From Reticulitermes speratus (lineage: Eukaryota > Arthropoda > Insecta > Blattodea > Rhinotermitidae), in the NCBI GenBank assembly GCA_021186555.1, contig JAJKFL010000026.1:6946209-7010208 (forward strand): a stretch of DNA of 64,000 bases, written 5' to 3'. Positions 55,220 to 64,000 of this stretch are shown here, one piece after another; positions within the stretch are counted from its first letter, which is position 1; each line of letters begins with the position of its first letter. The notes beneath the pieces are model-generated. The model saw nothing but the letters and a program-made list of their open reading frames with translations. It did not search any database and was not told the DNA's origin. The position numbers and the translations under genes were made by a program.

Positions 55220-55324
55220 AAAAAGATAAGGCTGAACAGGCCCTTAGGTTACCAGGAGGTTGAGGGTCCCAGATTTCTAGACAATCGGTACATGAAGGTG
55301 GTAAGGTTGTCAGCCCTGCGCACC
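55220..55324 (-). mobile_element. SINE-A, 5'-truncated, with perfect 13-bp target duplication
   Basis: Only the 3' ~105 bp of SINE-A is present (GCTGAACAGGCCCTTAGG to TTGTCAGCCCTGCGCACC). AATAGAAGAATAA flanks at 55207-55219 and 55325-55337. The truncation therefore happened at insertion, as in LINE-type target-primed reverse transcription. Confidence 0.92.
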
Positions 55325-55337
55325 AATAGAAGAATAA

Positions 55338-56097
55338 GCTTTGTATTTTTTTTTCTCGTAACTTTGTGTTCTTATAATAGCAAAATTTAAACTAAATTAA
55401 TGAACAATGCAGTATTTTCTTCTACAGAATCTGAGCGCCATATGAATATTAAGTAATACAAATATAATGACAAGTGTAACTTTCACTGACATTGAAAGTG
55501 CTAAATGTGAGTTACTGTTTATCAAAACATGGTTAAGGTACCAATCTTTCAATTCTGCAGGCTTTTTTTTTTTAATTGAAAAACTCTATAACAAATAGAA
55601 ACCATAATTTATTTTGCTTCCTGGCCTTAGACACGTTACAAAATTGTGCGCAACTTGCCATTTCCCCCTTCCACAATTCTTGTTCCTGTAACGAAACCAC
55701 ACAAGTTCTCAAGATTTCTTATAGACTGGAATTTTAATAAAAGAGTACGCACCCTTTATGTACTAGATATGAACGCAGTACCGCGACGAGAAACCTTCGA
55801 AAAGCCAGCCTTTGTCCTTTCTCATACAACCAGATGGAAGGTTTGAGAATATACGCATAAAAGAAATCACATTTGAAACCTTACATCACAGCACTGTTCA
55901 CTGCGACCACTCGGTCTAGGTTATCGTTACTATGGAAATACTGAGGAGCCGCAAATTTCGCCGGAAAATAATTATAAATTCCAGACAGTAATTAACTTAC
56001 ACATAACCAATATCACGACGCTAGGCCCTCTCTGAGAACGTAAAAATCTCTCAAATAAAATGCATGAGTTTTAAGAAACTCGAAAGTTTCACGTTTT
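55338..56097. other. No gene recognised
   Basis: Nothing supported. Confidence 0.5.
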
Positions 56098-56111
56098 GTT
56101 CACAAGTTCCC

Positions 56112-56564
56112 GCTATAATTTTGCCTGTTGTTTTGTATGGGTGTGAGACTTGGTCTCTCGCTCTGAGGGAGGAACATAGGCTGAGGGTGTTCGAGAATAG
56201 GGTGCTGAGGGGGATATTTGGGCCTAAGAGGGACGAGGTAACGGGGGAGTGGAGAAGACTACATATCGAGGAGCTTAATGATTTGTACTCATCACCAAGT
56301 ATTATTCGGGTGATCAAATCAAGAAGAATGAGGTGGGCGGGGCATGTAGCACGTATGGGTGAGGGGAGAGGTGCATACAGGATTTTGGTAGGAAGATCTG
56401 AGGGAAGGAGACCACTTGGAAGACCCAGGCGTAGATGGGAGGATAATATTAAAATGGATCTTCAAGAAGTGGGATGGGGGGGCATGGACTGGATTGATAT
56501 GGCTCAGGATAGGGACAGGTGGCGGGCTCTTGTGAATGCGGTAATGAACCTTCGGGTTCCATAA
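56112..56564 (+). pseudogene. LINE-E C-terminal reading frame, uninterrupted
   Basis: An open frame with no internal stop reads [98 protein letters not shown] and ends [18 protein letters not shown]-stop. The frame continues upstream into flanking DNA (to 56064), but that part is not element sequence. It is the post-RT C-terminal domain of an RTE/Jockey-like ORF2, function unclear. A host gene is unlikely because other copies in the window are decayed. Confidence 0.8.
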
Positions 56565-56650
56565 AACGCGGGGAATTTCTTGACTAGCTGACGACGTGCT
56601 AGCTTCTCAAGAAGGACTGTGCTCCATGCAGTTAGTTAGTTAATTAGGTA
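56112..56650 (+). mobile_element. LINE-E, youngest copy, 14-bp target duplication
   Basis: GTTCACAAGTTCCC (56098-56111) and GTTCACAAGGTCCC (56651-56664) flank the 539-bp insert. It starts just upstream of the YGCETW codons and ends in a GTTAGTTAATTAG tail. It lacks the endonuclease and reverse-transcriptase domains and cannot move on its own. Confidence 0.9.
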
Positions 56651-56796
56651 GTTCACAAGGTCCCAATACTGGATCTTATCCTGAGCCACTTTAATCCAGT
56701 CTACGAATGGGAAACTCTTTATCTAGAAGGTTAATAGAATATAGGCTAATGCAATACAACCAACACGAGTTAAACGTTATAGAAAAAATAAGAATG

Positions 56797-56820
56797 GAAG
56801 GAAGAAAGAAAGAAAGAAAG
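56797..56820. repeat. (GAAA)n microsatellite
   Basis: About five GAAA units. Confidence 0.9.
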
Positions 56821-56949
56821 TGAATGTGTCATAAATTTAAAACTATATTTGATTCATAAGATTTAGACTGATATGTTTAATACTGGAAGCACGGGTGGCA
56901 GATGGAGGTAAAAGCTGTAAACATGTTCAGTGTTAGAAGTATTCTAAGT

Positions 56950-57246
56950 AAAGAAAAGTTGTGTCTGTGCGTGTCATGAGAATATATGTGCGTGAGTGGA
57001 AATACAGCTCCGTTTATTCTTAACTTCGACACTAGATGAGATGATTGGTCAGTTTCATGACCCGTCCGATGTAACCTTGTGTTAAGACCCCACGGTGGCC
57101 ACTGAAGAGGGGGCTGGCTGGGCTCTGGATCCGGTCTGGACCCTTGAAAGGAGGTTAACTGTCCAGCCAAAGCCGGGAATCGAAACACGATTCTTGGGTT
57201 GTCCCGCCTGCAGACTAGACACTATTCCGATCACGCTGCCCCAACG
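56950..57246 (-). mobile_element. SINE-B-like, diverged subfamily
   Basis: In reverse: head GGGGCAGCGTGATCGGAATA, a CGATTCCCGGC B box, CAGACCGGATCCAGAGCCC and CATCTAGTGTCGAAGTTAAG, CACTCACGCAC. SINE-B order with GGTTAACTG and TGGCCACC insert words. Confidence 0.65.
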
Positions 57247-57505
57247 TTATTACGACCACTAGATTTTTCACGGGACATTCTAGGCACCGAGGTTCACACT
57301 TCTAGGTACAAGAGGAATTTTACTTTCACGACAGCAAGAATTCACATTGTGGTATTCAGGGCTATGAGACGGCGTGGCTTTCGTCCGTGCTTATTAGCGT
57401 TTGAGACAAGCACACTGAGGACGTCTGCATGACACAAGCGACGCTGGAGGCAGAGGTTGGTAGACATCTACTAGAAAACAGGTGACTACGTAAATGTAAT
57501 ACAAT

Positions 57506-58345
57506 GTTTTTAGGTGTGTTTGCAAATTTACGCAAAAGCGACTATTAGCTTCGTGTGCCCGTCTGTCCGTATGGAACAACTGAGCTCCCACTGGGCGGAT
57601 TTCCCTTAAATTTAGTGGTGGGGACTTCTATTAAAATCTCTACGGGGGGGATCAAATTTGGTTGAAAATGGACAAAAACGTCACACACTTTACATGAAGA
57701 ACTAAATACATTTAGGGCCGGGATAGCGTAGTCGGTATAGCGACTCGCTACGGGCTGGACGGTCCGGGGATCGAATCTCGGTTGGGGCGAGATTTTCCGC
57801 ACCTGTCCAGACCGGCCCTGGGGCCCACCCAGCCTCCTATAAGATGGTACCGGGTCTCTTTCCCGGGAGTAAAGCAGCCGGGGCGTGGAGTTGACCACCG
57901 ACCCTCATCTAGTGCCAGGGTTAAAGAAAGAGTAGAGCTATACATCTACTCCCCATCTGGGCCTTCATGGCCCTTTCTAGGAAGAACTTGACCTTTATCT
58001 TTACTAAGCATATTTATGGCAATATCTCGCTGAATTATTCCTGGATAAATATAAGTTTCAGATAAAATTTCTAGAGAAAAATCAAAACACACATTTTACG
58101 TCACATATTTTTTTTCCCCCGAAAATCTCGCCGCTTACGAGATCCTTACAAAAAATATGGTACAACCAGACGGGCCATAGACAGCCGGACTTAACAAGAC
58201 GCAAAGAACATCCGAGCTGCGTGCAGGGCAATTAAGATAAAGATATGCAGATTTGAGGTCGAGATTCGTTTTACACGACGGACAATTAAGGCAAAAATTC
58301 ACGCAAAGATCCGGCCGTGCCACAATATGTACATACCCTGTGTTG
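57506..58345 (+). repeat. Repeat-X, copy 2, interrupted by SINE-B
   Basis: AAAGCGACTATTAGCTTCGT and GTCTGTCCGTATGGAACAAC at the start, AATATCTCGCTGAATTATTC, CACACATTTTACGTCAC, CGCTTACGAGATCCTTAC and GAGATTCGTTTTACACGACG after the insertion. The two halves join at 57714/58003. Confidence 0.72.
57715..58002 (+). mobile_element. SINE-B, full length, inserted in Repeat-X
   Basis: GGGCCGGGATAGCGTAGTCG, GGGGATCGAATCTCGG and the complete body to GACCTTTATCTTT. ACTAAATACATTTA (57701-57714) and ACTAAGCATATTTA (58003-58016) form a 14-bp target duplication with three mismatches. Confidence 0.92.
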
Positions 58346-58888
58346 TTTCCTGCTATAGTGCCTCCGTAATTCGACTTCACTGTACTTTCAAAAGCGCTCC
58401 TTTCATATTGATAATAGAGAAAAGTAGAGTGATTATCATTGGATGGATGAGTGATCATAAAAACGTTAGTGATCATCATAAGATGCAGGGGTGATCATCA
58501 CAATGACACATTGTCATCAGAACGCTTGAGTGCGGGTGGCATAATTCGTTTCTCATTACTGCTTCCCATTCCTGAAGACAATTTATCACTACAGACACAG
58601 ACGCGAGCCATCAACTCTTGAGTACACGCTGTTAAAGCGTAATTAAGAGGCCGTATGGCACAGCGTTATTTACCTCGTAAAACACATTTAGCTACGCTAC
58701 ATTGCAGCAGACTCTCCAACACAAAACATATTTATTTTCCAATCATTCATCTGGCTTTAGATATGAACTCTACATAAACTATATATGTGTGTGTGGCTTT
58801 CACGTTTAATTTGCAAACATTTCTGCACTGTTTAGCTTCATATAACTGCAAATTCTCTGGATTGAATATTTGCTCTATATTCTTATTT
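58346..58888. other. No gene recognised
   Basis: Repeated GTGATCATCA/GATCATAA words at 58432-58510 are minor. Nothing else supported. Confidence 0.5.
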
Positions 58889-58889
58889 A

Positions 58890-59175
58890 CCGATCCCAGT
58901 GGCCGCGCGGTCTAAGGCGTGGGATTGCGGCCGCTCGCTTGCTGGGATTGTGGCTTCGAATCCCGCCTAGGGCATGGATGTCTGTCTCTTGTGAGTGTTG
59001 TGTGTTGTCAGGTAGAGGTCTCTGCGACGGGCTGGTCACTCGTCCAGAGGAGTCCTACCGAGTGTGGTGTGTCTGATTGTGATCGTGAATGATCACAATC
59101 AGACACACCACACTCGGTAGGACTTCTCCTCCTCGATAATGAGGAGGCCCTGGCCCACTACGGGCTGTCGGAGGA
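58890..59175 (+). mobile_element. SINE-C containing a snapback palindrome
   Basis: Head CCGATCCCAGTGGCCGCGCG and body are normal up to GATTGTGATCGTGA. A 34-bp reverse copy of the preceding SINE sequence follows, and then the family tail resumes with CGATAATGAGGAGGCCCT and GGGCTGTCGG. Confidence 0.9.
59051..59124. repeat. Perfect 34-bp inverted repeat inside SINE-C
   Basis: 59051-59084 (AGTCCTACCGAGTGTGGTGT, GTCTGATTGTGATC) and 59091-59124 are exact reverse complements around the 6-nt loop GTGAAT. Confidence 0.97.
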
Positions 59176-59989
59176 ACCGCGGTCTAACTTGTTTGTCCTG
59201 TAGACGAAAGTAGCGAGTTCTTTGAAAACATCGGTACATATGTAGCGGATACAGCTGCGTCAAGACTTCGATGATAATCGAGATGGTGACTATATTGCGA
59301 TTCTCAAATATCAGATTTTAAAGCAAATTTTCTTATTTACGGTATTTGGTAAGAAATCCCGAAGAGCTATGCCTGGTGCAGGCTATAACAGGCGTCGTAG
59401 GCTCACATCCTGCCTACAGGCCTATGTATATACACTGCGTTAATGGAATCAGAAGCACCGTACGGTTTCTGTAATCCGCCCTGCCTTAGCCATCAAAGGA
59501 AAGTAGGTCGTTAGTGGGAATTCTTGAGGTCTTTTCTTACATCTCTGCGAGCACAGGGATTTTCTATAAAGAATTTGAGGGTCACAAAATAACAGGTTGA
59601 AGATCCGATGACGTCAGCATAGTCGAAAATTACTAGTGTTTGGTAGCAGCCAGTTACAAGCAGAACTATAAATAATTAGTTAAAAGACGGTACTCATTCA
59701 AAGTGTACTTATTCAAAGTAATAACAAAATAAAACAGAAAGCAGAGAGGAAGAAGGCAATGAAAGGACTTGATGACTTGTAAATTGCTTTATATCTCCGT
59801 CATTTCTTTTTCCAATCCTTTTTCTCTCTCACAATTTATTCTTGACTACTTACAAATATCTTCCACAATGTTTTTTTTTTTGTTAACTGGAAGTACTGTC
59901 GATTATTTCTTCTTTTATTCTATCTCTTCCACTCTTTCTTTATTTGCTCCGCTTACTAACTTTAAAACATCTTTCACTCTTTCTTCTTA
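59176..59989. other. No gene; pyrimidine-rich end
   Basis: 59780-59990 is T/C-rich. Nothing else recognised. Confidence 0.45.
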
Positions 59990-59991
59990 TG

Positions 59992-60035
59992 AGTAAGGAT
60001 AGCTCAGTTGGCATAGTAACACGTTAATCAAACGT
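59992..60035 (+). mobile_element. tRNA-like head fragment (SINE-B type)
   Basis: AAGGATAGCTCAGTTGGCAT carries an A box of SINE-B form. No B box or body follows. Confidence 0.4.
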
Positions 60036-60254
60036 CTCGATTGCTTCTGGTTTTCCGTCAGTATCATACCACAAATCCTCCAACCAACATGCTACCTGCA
60101 CATTCAAGATAAAGGAGATTTTGAAAATGTTTCTTAAGACGTCACGTCGTACCCACTGGTAAACGGGTACCGACACTTCAAAAGATCGTAATGCCTTCAT
60201 CATCGTTGTCAAGCAGACACATTTCTTCCGCCGCTTGATCCCGAAAATAAAGGA

Positions 60255-60335
60255 CTGCGAACCTCCGAAACGTCCGTAACCCTTTAATAGTCTACATGCC
60301 GTGACTTCCCAGAAGAACTGAATCTTTCAGCATCA
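60255..60335 (+). mobile_element. P2 repeat fragment
   Basis: GAACCTCCGAAACGTCCGTA, GTCTACATGCCGTGACTTCC, CAGAAGAACTGAATCTT are in P2 order. Confidence 0.45.
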
Positions 60336-60394
60336 GTGCCGCGAAAAACCCAATTCTCGCAAAAGAGTCTTCTGTCCTGAAGTCGAAGGCAGCA

Positions 60395-60478
60395 GGCTTC
60401 TCCGAAAATCAGGCACCAAGCTGCCTAACTTCAAGGCGTTACATCTCACAAGACTTCAGTCTTTATATCTAACGCCAG
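60395..60478 (+). mobile_element. P2 repeat fragment
   Basis: GCTTCTCCGAAAATCAGGCA, AAGGCGTTACATCTCACAAG, ACTTCAGTCTTT are in P2 order. It lies in tandem with the previous fragment. Confidence 0.4.
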
Positions 60479-60588
60479 AGGAAACGCTCATCTCAGCAGC
60501 GAATTGTTAGTGAAATACAACGAGAAGTTATCGATTTATTTAACAATTTTATTTCAACTGTGTGAGATTAAAATCAATAGCCAGTTCC

Positions 60589-61079
60589 TAACTAACTAAC
60601 TCCATGGAGCAGAGTCCTTCTTGAGAAGCTAACAGTTCCTCAGCTACTCTATAAATTCCCTGCGTTTTAAGGAACCCAAAGGTTCATTACCGCACTCACA
60701 AGAGCCCACCACCTGTCCCTATCCTGAGCCATATCAATCCAGTCCACGCCCTCCCATCCCACTTCTTGAAGATCCATTTTAATATTATCCTCCCATCTAC
60801 GCCTGGGTCTTCCAAGTGGTCTCCTTCCCTCAGGTCTCCCCACCAAAATCCTGTATGCGCCTCTCCCTCCCCATACGTGCTACATGCCCCGCCCACATCA
60901 TTCTTCTTGATTTGATCACCCGAATAATATTTGGTGATGAGTACAGATCATTAAGCTCCTCGTTATGTAGTCTTCTCTACTCCCCTGTTACCTCGTCCCT
61001 CTTAGGTCCAAATATCCTCCTCAGCACCCTATTCTCGAATACTCTCAGCCTATGTTCCTCCCTCAGTGTGAGAGACCAA
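60589..61079 (-). mobile_element. LINE-E copy, minus strand
   Basis: From the GTTAGTTAGTTAGG tail at the left, the minus strand runs through TCCATGGAGCAGAG-type 3' [35 protein letters not shown] and RVLRRIFG codons to TTGGTCTCTCACACTGAGGG at the right edge. Small indels break the frame. It ends at nearly the same codon where the 36.2- and 56.1-kb copies start. Confidence 0.87.
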
Positions 61080-61083
61080 CATT

Positions 61084-61260
61084 ACGGCGGAGGTCCAGTT
61101 TCGATCCCAGGTCGGTCCTTGTGGGAATTTGTGATGAACAAAGCAGCTCTGGGACAGGGTTTTTCTCCAGATACTTCGGTATTCCCTGTAAATATTATTT
61201 CACCATTGCGCCAAGTTCATATTTTTCCTCCACCTATGCTCGCGACATAAATTTGGGTCG
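61084..61260 (+). mobile_element. SINE-D2, head truncated
   Basis: GGAGGTCCAGTTTCGATCCC, GTGATGAACAAAGCAGCTCT, GGGACAGGGTTTTTCTCCAG and ACTTCGGTATTCCCTG are in D order. The A-box half of the head is missing and it directly abuts the LINE-E end. Confidence 0.75.
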
Positions 61261-62202
61261 CGAAGCTATTCTGAGTGCGCTCGCGAAACAATTTGATGTA
61301 TCTGCTTCCTACTAAGTCTCACTAGTTTGATAAGTATATTAATAGCAGTGTGCTTTGTAAACGCAGTCACCTGCAGTGTCACTGTAGCACTGTCAGCTTG
61401 ACCCTCACGTAATATAGTACGACACAGACCACTGACTACCAGGGTTGCCACTCTTTCAACGGAAAATTATGTAATCAGGAAAACAAAATTATCTTTTTCT
61501 TTACGCTGAAATTGGCGTGCGGTTGACAAAACGTTCTCAAGTTGAGGAATACTTCGCAAAACACGGAATCATTCAAATTTACAATATCGTGAAGACTATC
61601 TCTAGATATGCGAGCCACAAGCGGAGTCACAGCACTAAACACAGGCTGATGCAGAAGTATGTAAATGCATATATGTTTACACTCATTTCATTAAATCATT
61701 ACAATGTCACATTCGTTACACCGATTCATGTTTTTTTTTTAAATTTTACATCTATTTGTATTTCTGACTTCTGGGGTAGCGAGATACAGCTATTGGCCTA
61801 ATATGGGCAGCGATTCAAAAACTTTGATAACCACTCTTCTAGATACTGACAGAAAGGCTAAATAAACCACTAAAATACTCCGGATTTATGTCCGCAGTAA
61901 ACGAACATACGGCAAATATCGCAAAGAAGGGATTTGGAAGATGTAAGTAAGCTACTGGAATGGATTTCGCCTTTACGGTGTTTGGTTCTGAATCAGTTAC
62001 ACGTCGGTAAACAAAAGGGAAATCAAACACCAAAGCTAAAGCCCGGCTTGTTTTTATCTGAACTGACTGGGGCACAGTGAATGACAGTGGGATCTGCAGC
62101 AATATGAGAAGGCACTCGACACGCCTGCATTTGACAAAATGTGTCCCTTTAGGCTTGTGATGAAAAACGCATGACAGATTTCATACGATGTCCTGCAAAC
62201 CT
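61261..62202. other. No gene recognised
   Basis: Nothing supported. Confidence 0.5.
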
Positions 62203-62830
62203 GTTTTAGGCACTTTCGGAGAAAAAAAAAACTACTACTAGCTTCGTCATGTCCGTCTGTCTGTCCGTCCGTCCGCATGGAGTAACTCGGCTCCCACTGG
62301 ACGGATTTTCATGAAATTTGATATTTAAGTATTTTTAGAAAATCTGTCGATAAAATTCAAGTTTGGTGAAAATCGGACAAAACGTTGGAGCGCTTCGCAT
62401 CAAGCCCTAAACACCTTTATGATATTTCGCTGAATTCTTCATGGTTCGATAAGAGTTTCAGACAAATATGTGGGGGAAAATTAAAGCACACGTTTCCGGT
62501 CAAGTAATATTTTTCAGAAAATCGTGGCGTTTACGAGATAATTAGGAAAAATACGGCACAGCCGGACTGGCCAGTAGATAATCAGAAATAACATGGCGCA
62601 AAGATCACGATAAAAATACGCAACGCATTGGCTTGCAACGCGCGAGTACAGATGAAGATACAATAAAGTAAAAAATGCGTTGATTGTGTTTTTCGACCGG
62701 ATGAAACTTTGAGGCAGAGATGCGTTTTACATGAGGGATAATTTGACAAAAATACAGCAGCAAAGAATCAGCACGTGCCGTAATATTGTTAACGCACATC
62801 TCATATCTAGTTAAATTTAAGGCTACCATC
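62203..62830 (+). repeat. Repeat-X, copy 3
   Basis: TACTACTAGCTTCGTCATGT, CTGTCTGTCCGTCCGTCCGC, CTCCCACTGGACGGATTTTC, ATGAAATTTGATATTTAAG, ATATTTCGCTGAATTCTTC, GGCGTTTACGAGATAATT and GAGATGCGTTTTACATGAGG are all in order. It is the least disrupted of the three copies. Confidence 0.72.
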
Positions 62831-62864
62831 TTTTGGGACGCAATGTTGGTGAGTCTGCTAGAGA

Positions 62865-62940
62865 CTTAAAGGCAGGGCAGGAAACTATACCGGACTACAC
62901 GGCGTCACATTACAGAAGACATCAATATCCACTTGATAAT
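62865..62940 (+). mobile_element. P2 repeat end
   Basis: ATACCGGACTACACGGCGTC, ACATTACAGAAGACATCAAT form the distal half of P2. Confidence 0.45.
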
Positions 62941-63414
62941 TAACACTGTTCTACACCTGCGCCGAATCTACATTTGTTCTACGTAAGTACCGTGTACTGT
63001 GTTAACTGGATTGAACTGGCACAGTAATGTTTCTTAAGGACATTAGTAATACGCTATCAGTGTCGAATTACGGTTTATTCAAATTTCCCAAATTTCTTTA
63101 AAGAGATCATTTCACTACGTCACTTGTAGGGCATCCAATGTAAGCGTGAGTGTATATCACGGTTGGGTAGTGATAAAGGGTGAAGATATCTGCTTAAGGA
63201 CTTAGGAAAAGTCACAGGGGGAGAAATACAGTCAGGAGAGTCGTACTCTGGTCTGAGAATCAAACTCGGGCCCTTTCAGAACATTAAACTTAGGGAAATT
63301 AGTTGGGGGTGCGCCTGAAGTGGCTTACTGTCGTGTCCTTAGGGCCACTGGTGACAGCAATGCCGATCTTTGAATGCGACATCCCGCTGTGATATGTTTA
63401 AATAAATGTTAGAT
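62941..63414. other. No gene recognised
   Basis: Nothing supported. Confidence 0.5.
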
Positions 63415-63418
63415 GGAG

Positions 63419-63698
63419 TACGTAAAGCTATCCCTATACAGGCCTGGACAGGTCCTTAGGGCTGCAGCAGGTTGAGGCTTCCAGATTTCCAGACAATCGG
63501 CACATGAAGGTGGTAAGGTTGTCTGCCCTACGCACCGGCCTCCTTTACCCCCAGGAGATATCCCTGGTACTCATTTCTGTTAAAGGCTGAGTCAGGGCCA
63601 TAGTGCAGCCGGAAGCATTAAGTCAATGACCCCATCGGGAATCTAACCCTCGACCTTCCGGCTTGTAGCTCAGTGCCTCAACCAACTGCGCCACGGAA
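63419..63698 (-). mobile_element. SINE-A, full length
   Basis: Minus-strand copy: tail TACAGGCCTGGACAGGTCCT, CACATGAAGGTGGTAAGGTT, CTCATTTCTGTTAAAGGCTG, then head TCAACCAACTGCGCCACGG. Little diverged apart from a short deletion in the GTCGACCCC region. Confidence 0.9.
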
Positions 63699-64000
63699 CA
63701 AAAATGTACATCACTGTGCCGAAATTACTTTATCATTTAAACAACATTGATCTTTAAGTTTATTAATTTTGCTGCAAGACAAATTTTCACAACCCTGAAA
63801 TACAACTGAGACACTAATAAATTTTGGGGCAGTGATCCTTTGCTGGTGGTATTCCTCTCGTATCATTTTCCGCCTATTCCTCTACACTTTCATTAGTCAA
63901 CAAAGAAAACTTCTCACAAACACAGTAATAACTGGTAACATGCAGCCACAAAGCACACATCATATCAGCATTCTCTCTGACATTCCTGTTCTACTGCTGT
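63699..64000. other. No gene recognised
   Basis: Window end; nothing supported. Confidence 0.5.

Overview
The window looks like repeat-rich, gene-free DNA (intergenic or deep intronic) from a large insect genome. The best guess is a blattodean, possibly the American cockroach Periplaneta americana. The reasons are: DUF4817-type Tc1/mariner transposase remnants; LINE C-terminal fragments around a YGCETW...RRMRWAGHV...[15 protein letters not shown] signature; several high-copy tRNA-derived SINE families; and Penelope-type repeats with hammerhead-like motifs. The species guess rests on recollection of similar sequences, not on a search. No conserved host gene, rRNA, functional tRNA, CRISPR array or bacterial-type operon was found. 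Almost every open frame in the window is short, or is an artefact of tandem repeats.

Layout. 0-10 kb: a deleted Tc1/mariner element, SINEs, LINE fragments, an identical 114-bp triplication and a 29-bp palindromic minisatellite. 10-16 kb: a CATTCA-type minisatellite split by a 481-bp hAT MITE with perfect 8-bp target duplications, then a ~30-copy 49-bp array that appears to be an amplified LINE 3' end. 16-29 kb: a foldback of SINE heads, small Tigger-like MITEs, nested SINEs, and Penelope-type inverted-repeat copies with hammerhead cores. 29-41 kb: LINE fragments (one carrying a perfect 52-bp hairpin), SINEs with clear target duplications and a second SINE-in-SINE nest. 41-43.4 kb: a 92-bp satellite derived from the middle of a SINE. 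44-46 kb: a decayed 1.13-kb hAT element with matching termini, 8-bp duplication and transposase C-terminal remnants. 48.4-50.3 kb: a 33/39-bp minisatellite with 105-bp and ~525-bp higher-order periods, interrupted by a SINE. 51-64 kb: more Penelope copies, a chimeric LINE-tailed element with a perfect 16-bp target duplication, the best-preserved LINE C-terminal frame, a SINE containing a perfect 34-bp palindrome, and a third copy of an unclassified ~0.6-kb repeat.

Local family names used here: SINE-A (starts GGGGCGCGGTGGCGCAGTTGG), SINE-B (GGGCCGGGATAGCTCAGTCGG), SINE-C (CCGATCCCAGTGGCCGCGCGG), SINE-D (GGCCGTGCCATGGCTCAGGCGG; subfamily D2 has a longer tail), LINE-E (YGCETW family with a GTTA-repeat tail), Repeat-X (unclassified) and P2 (degenerate Penelope-like GAAACGTCG repeats). 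The elements do not form a pathway. Together they record successive retrotransposition, nesting and tandem amplification, with pol III-type SINEs probably relying on LINE machinery such as that of LINE-E.
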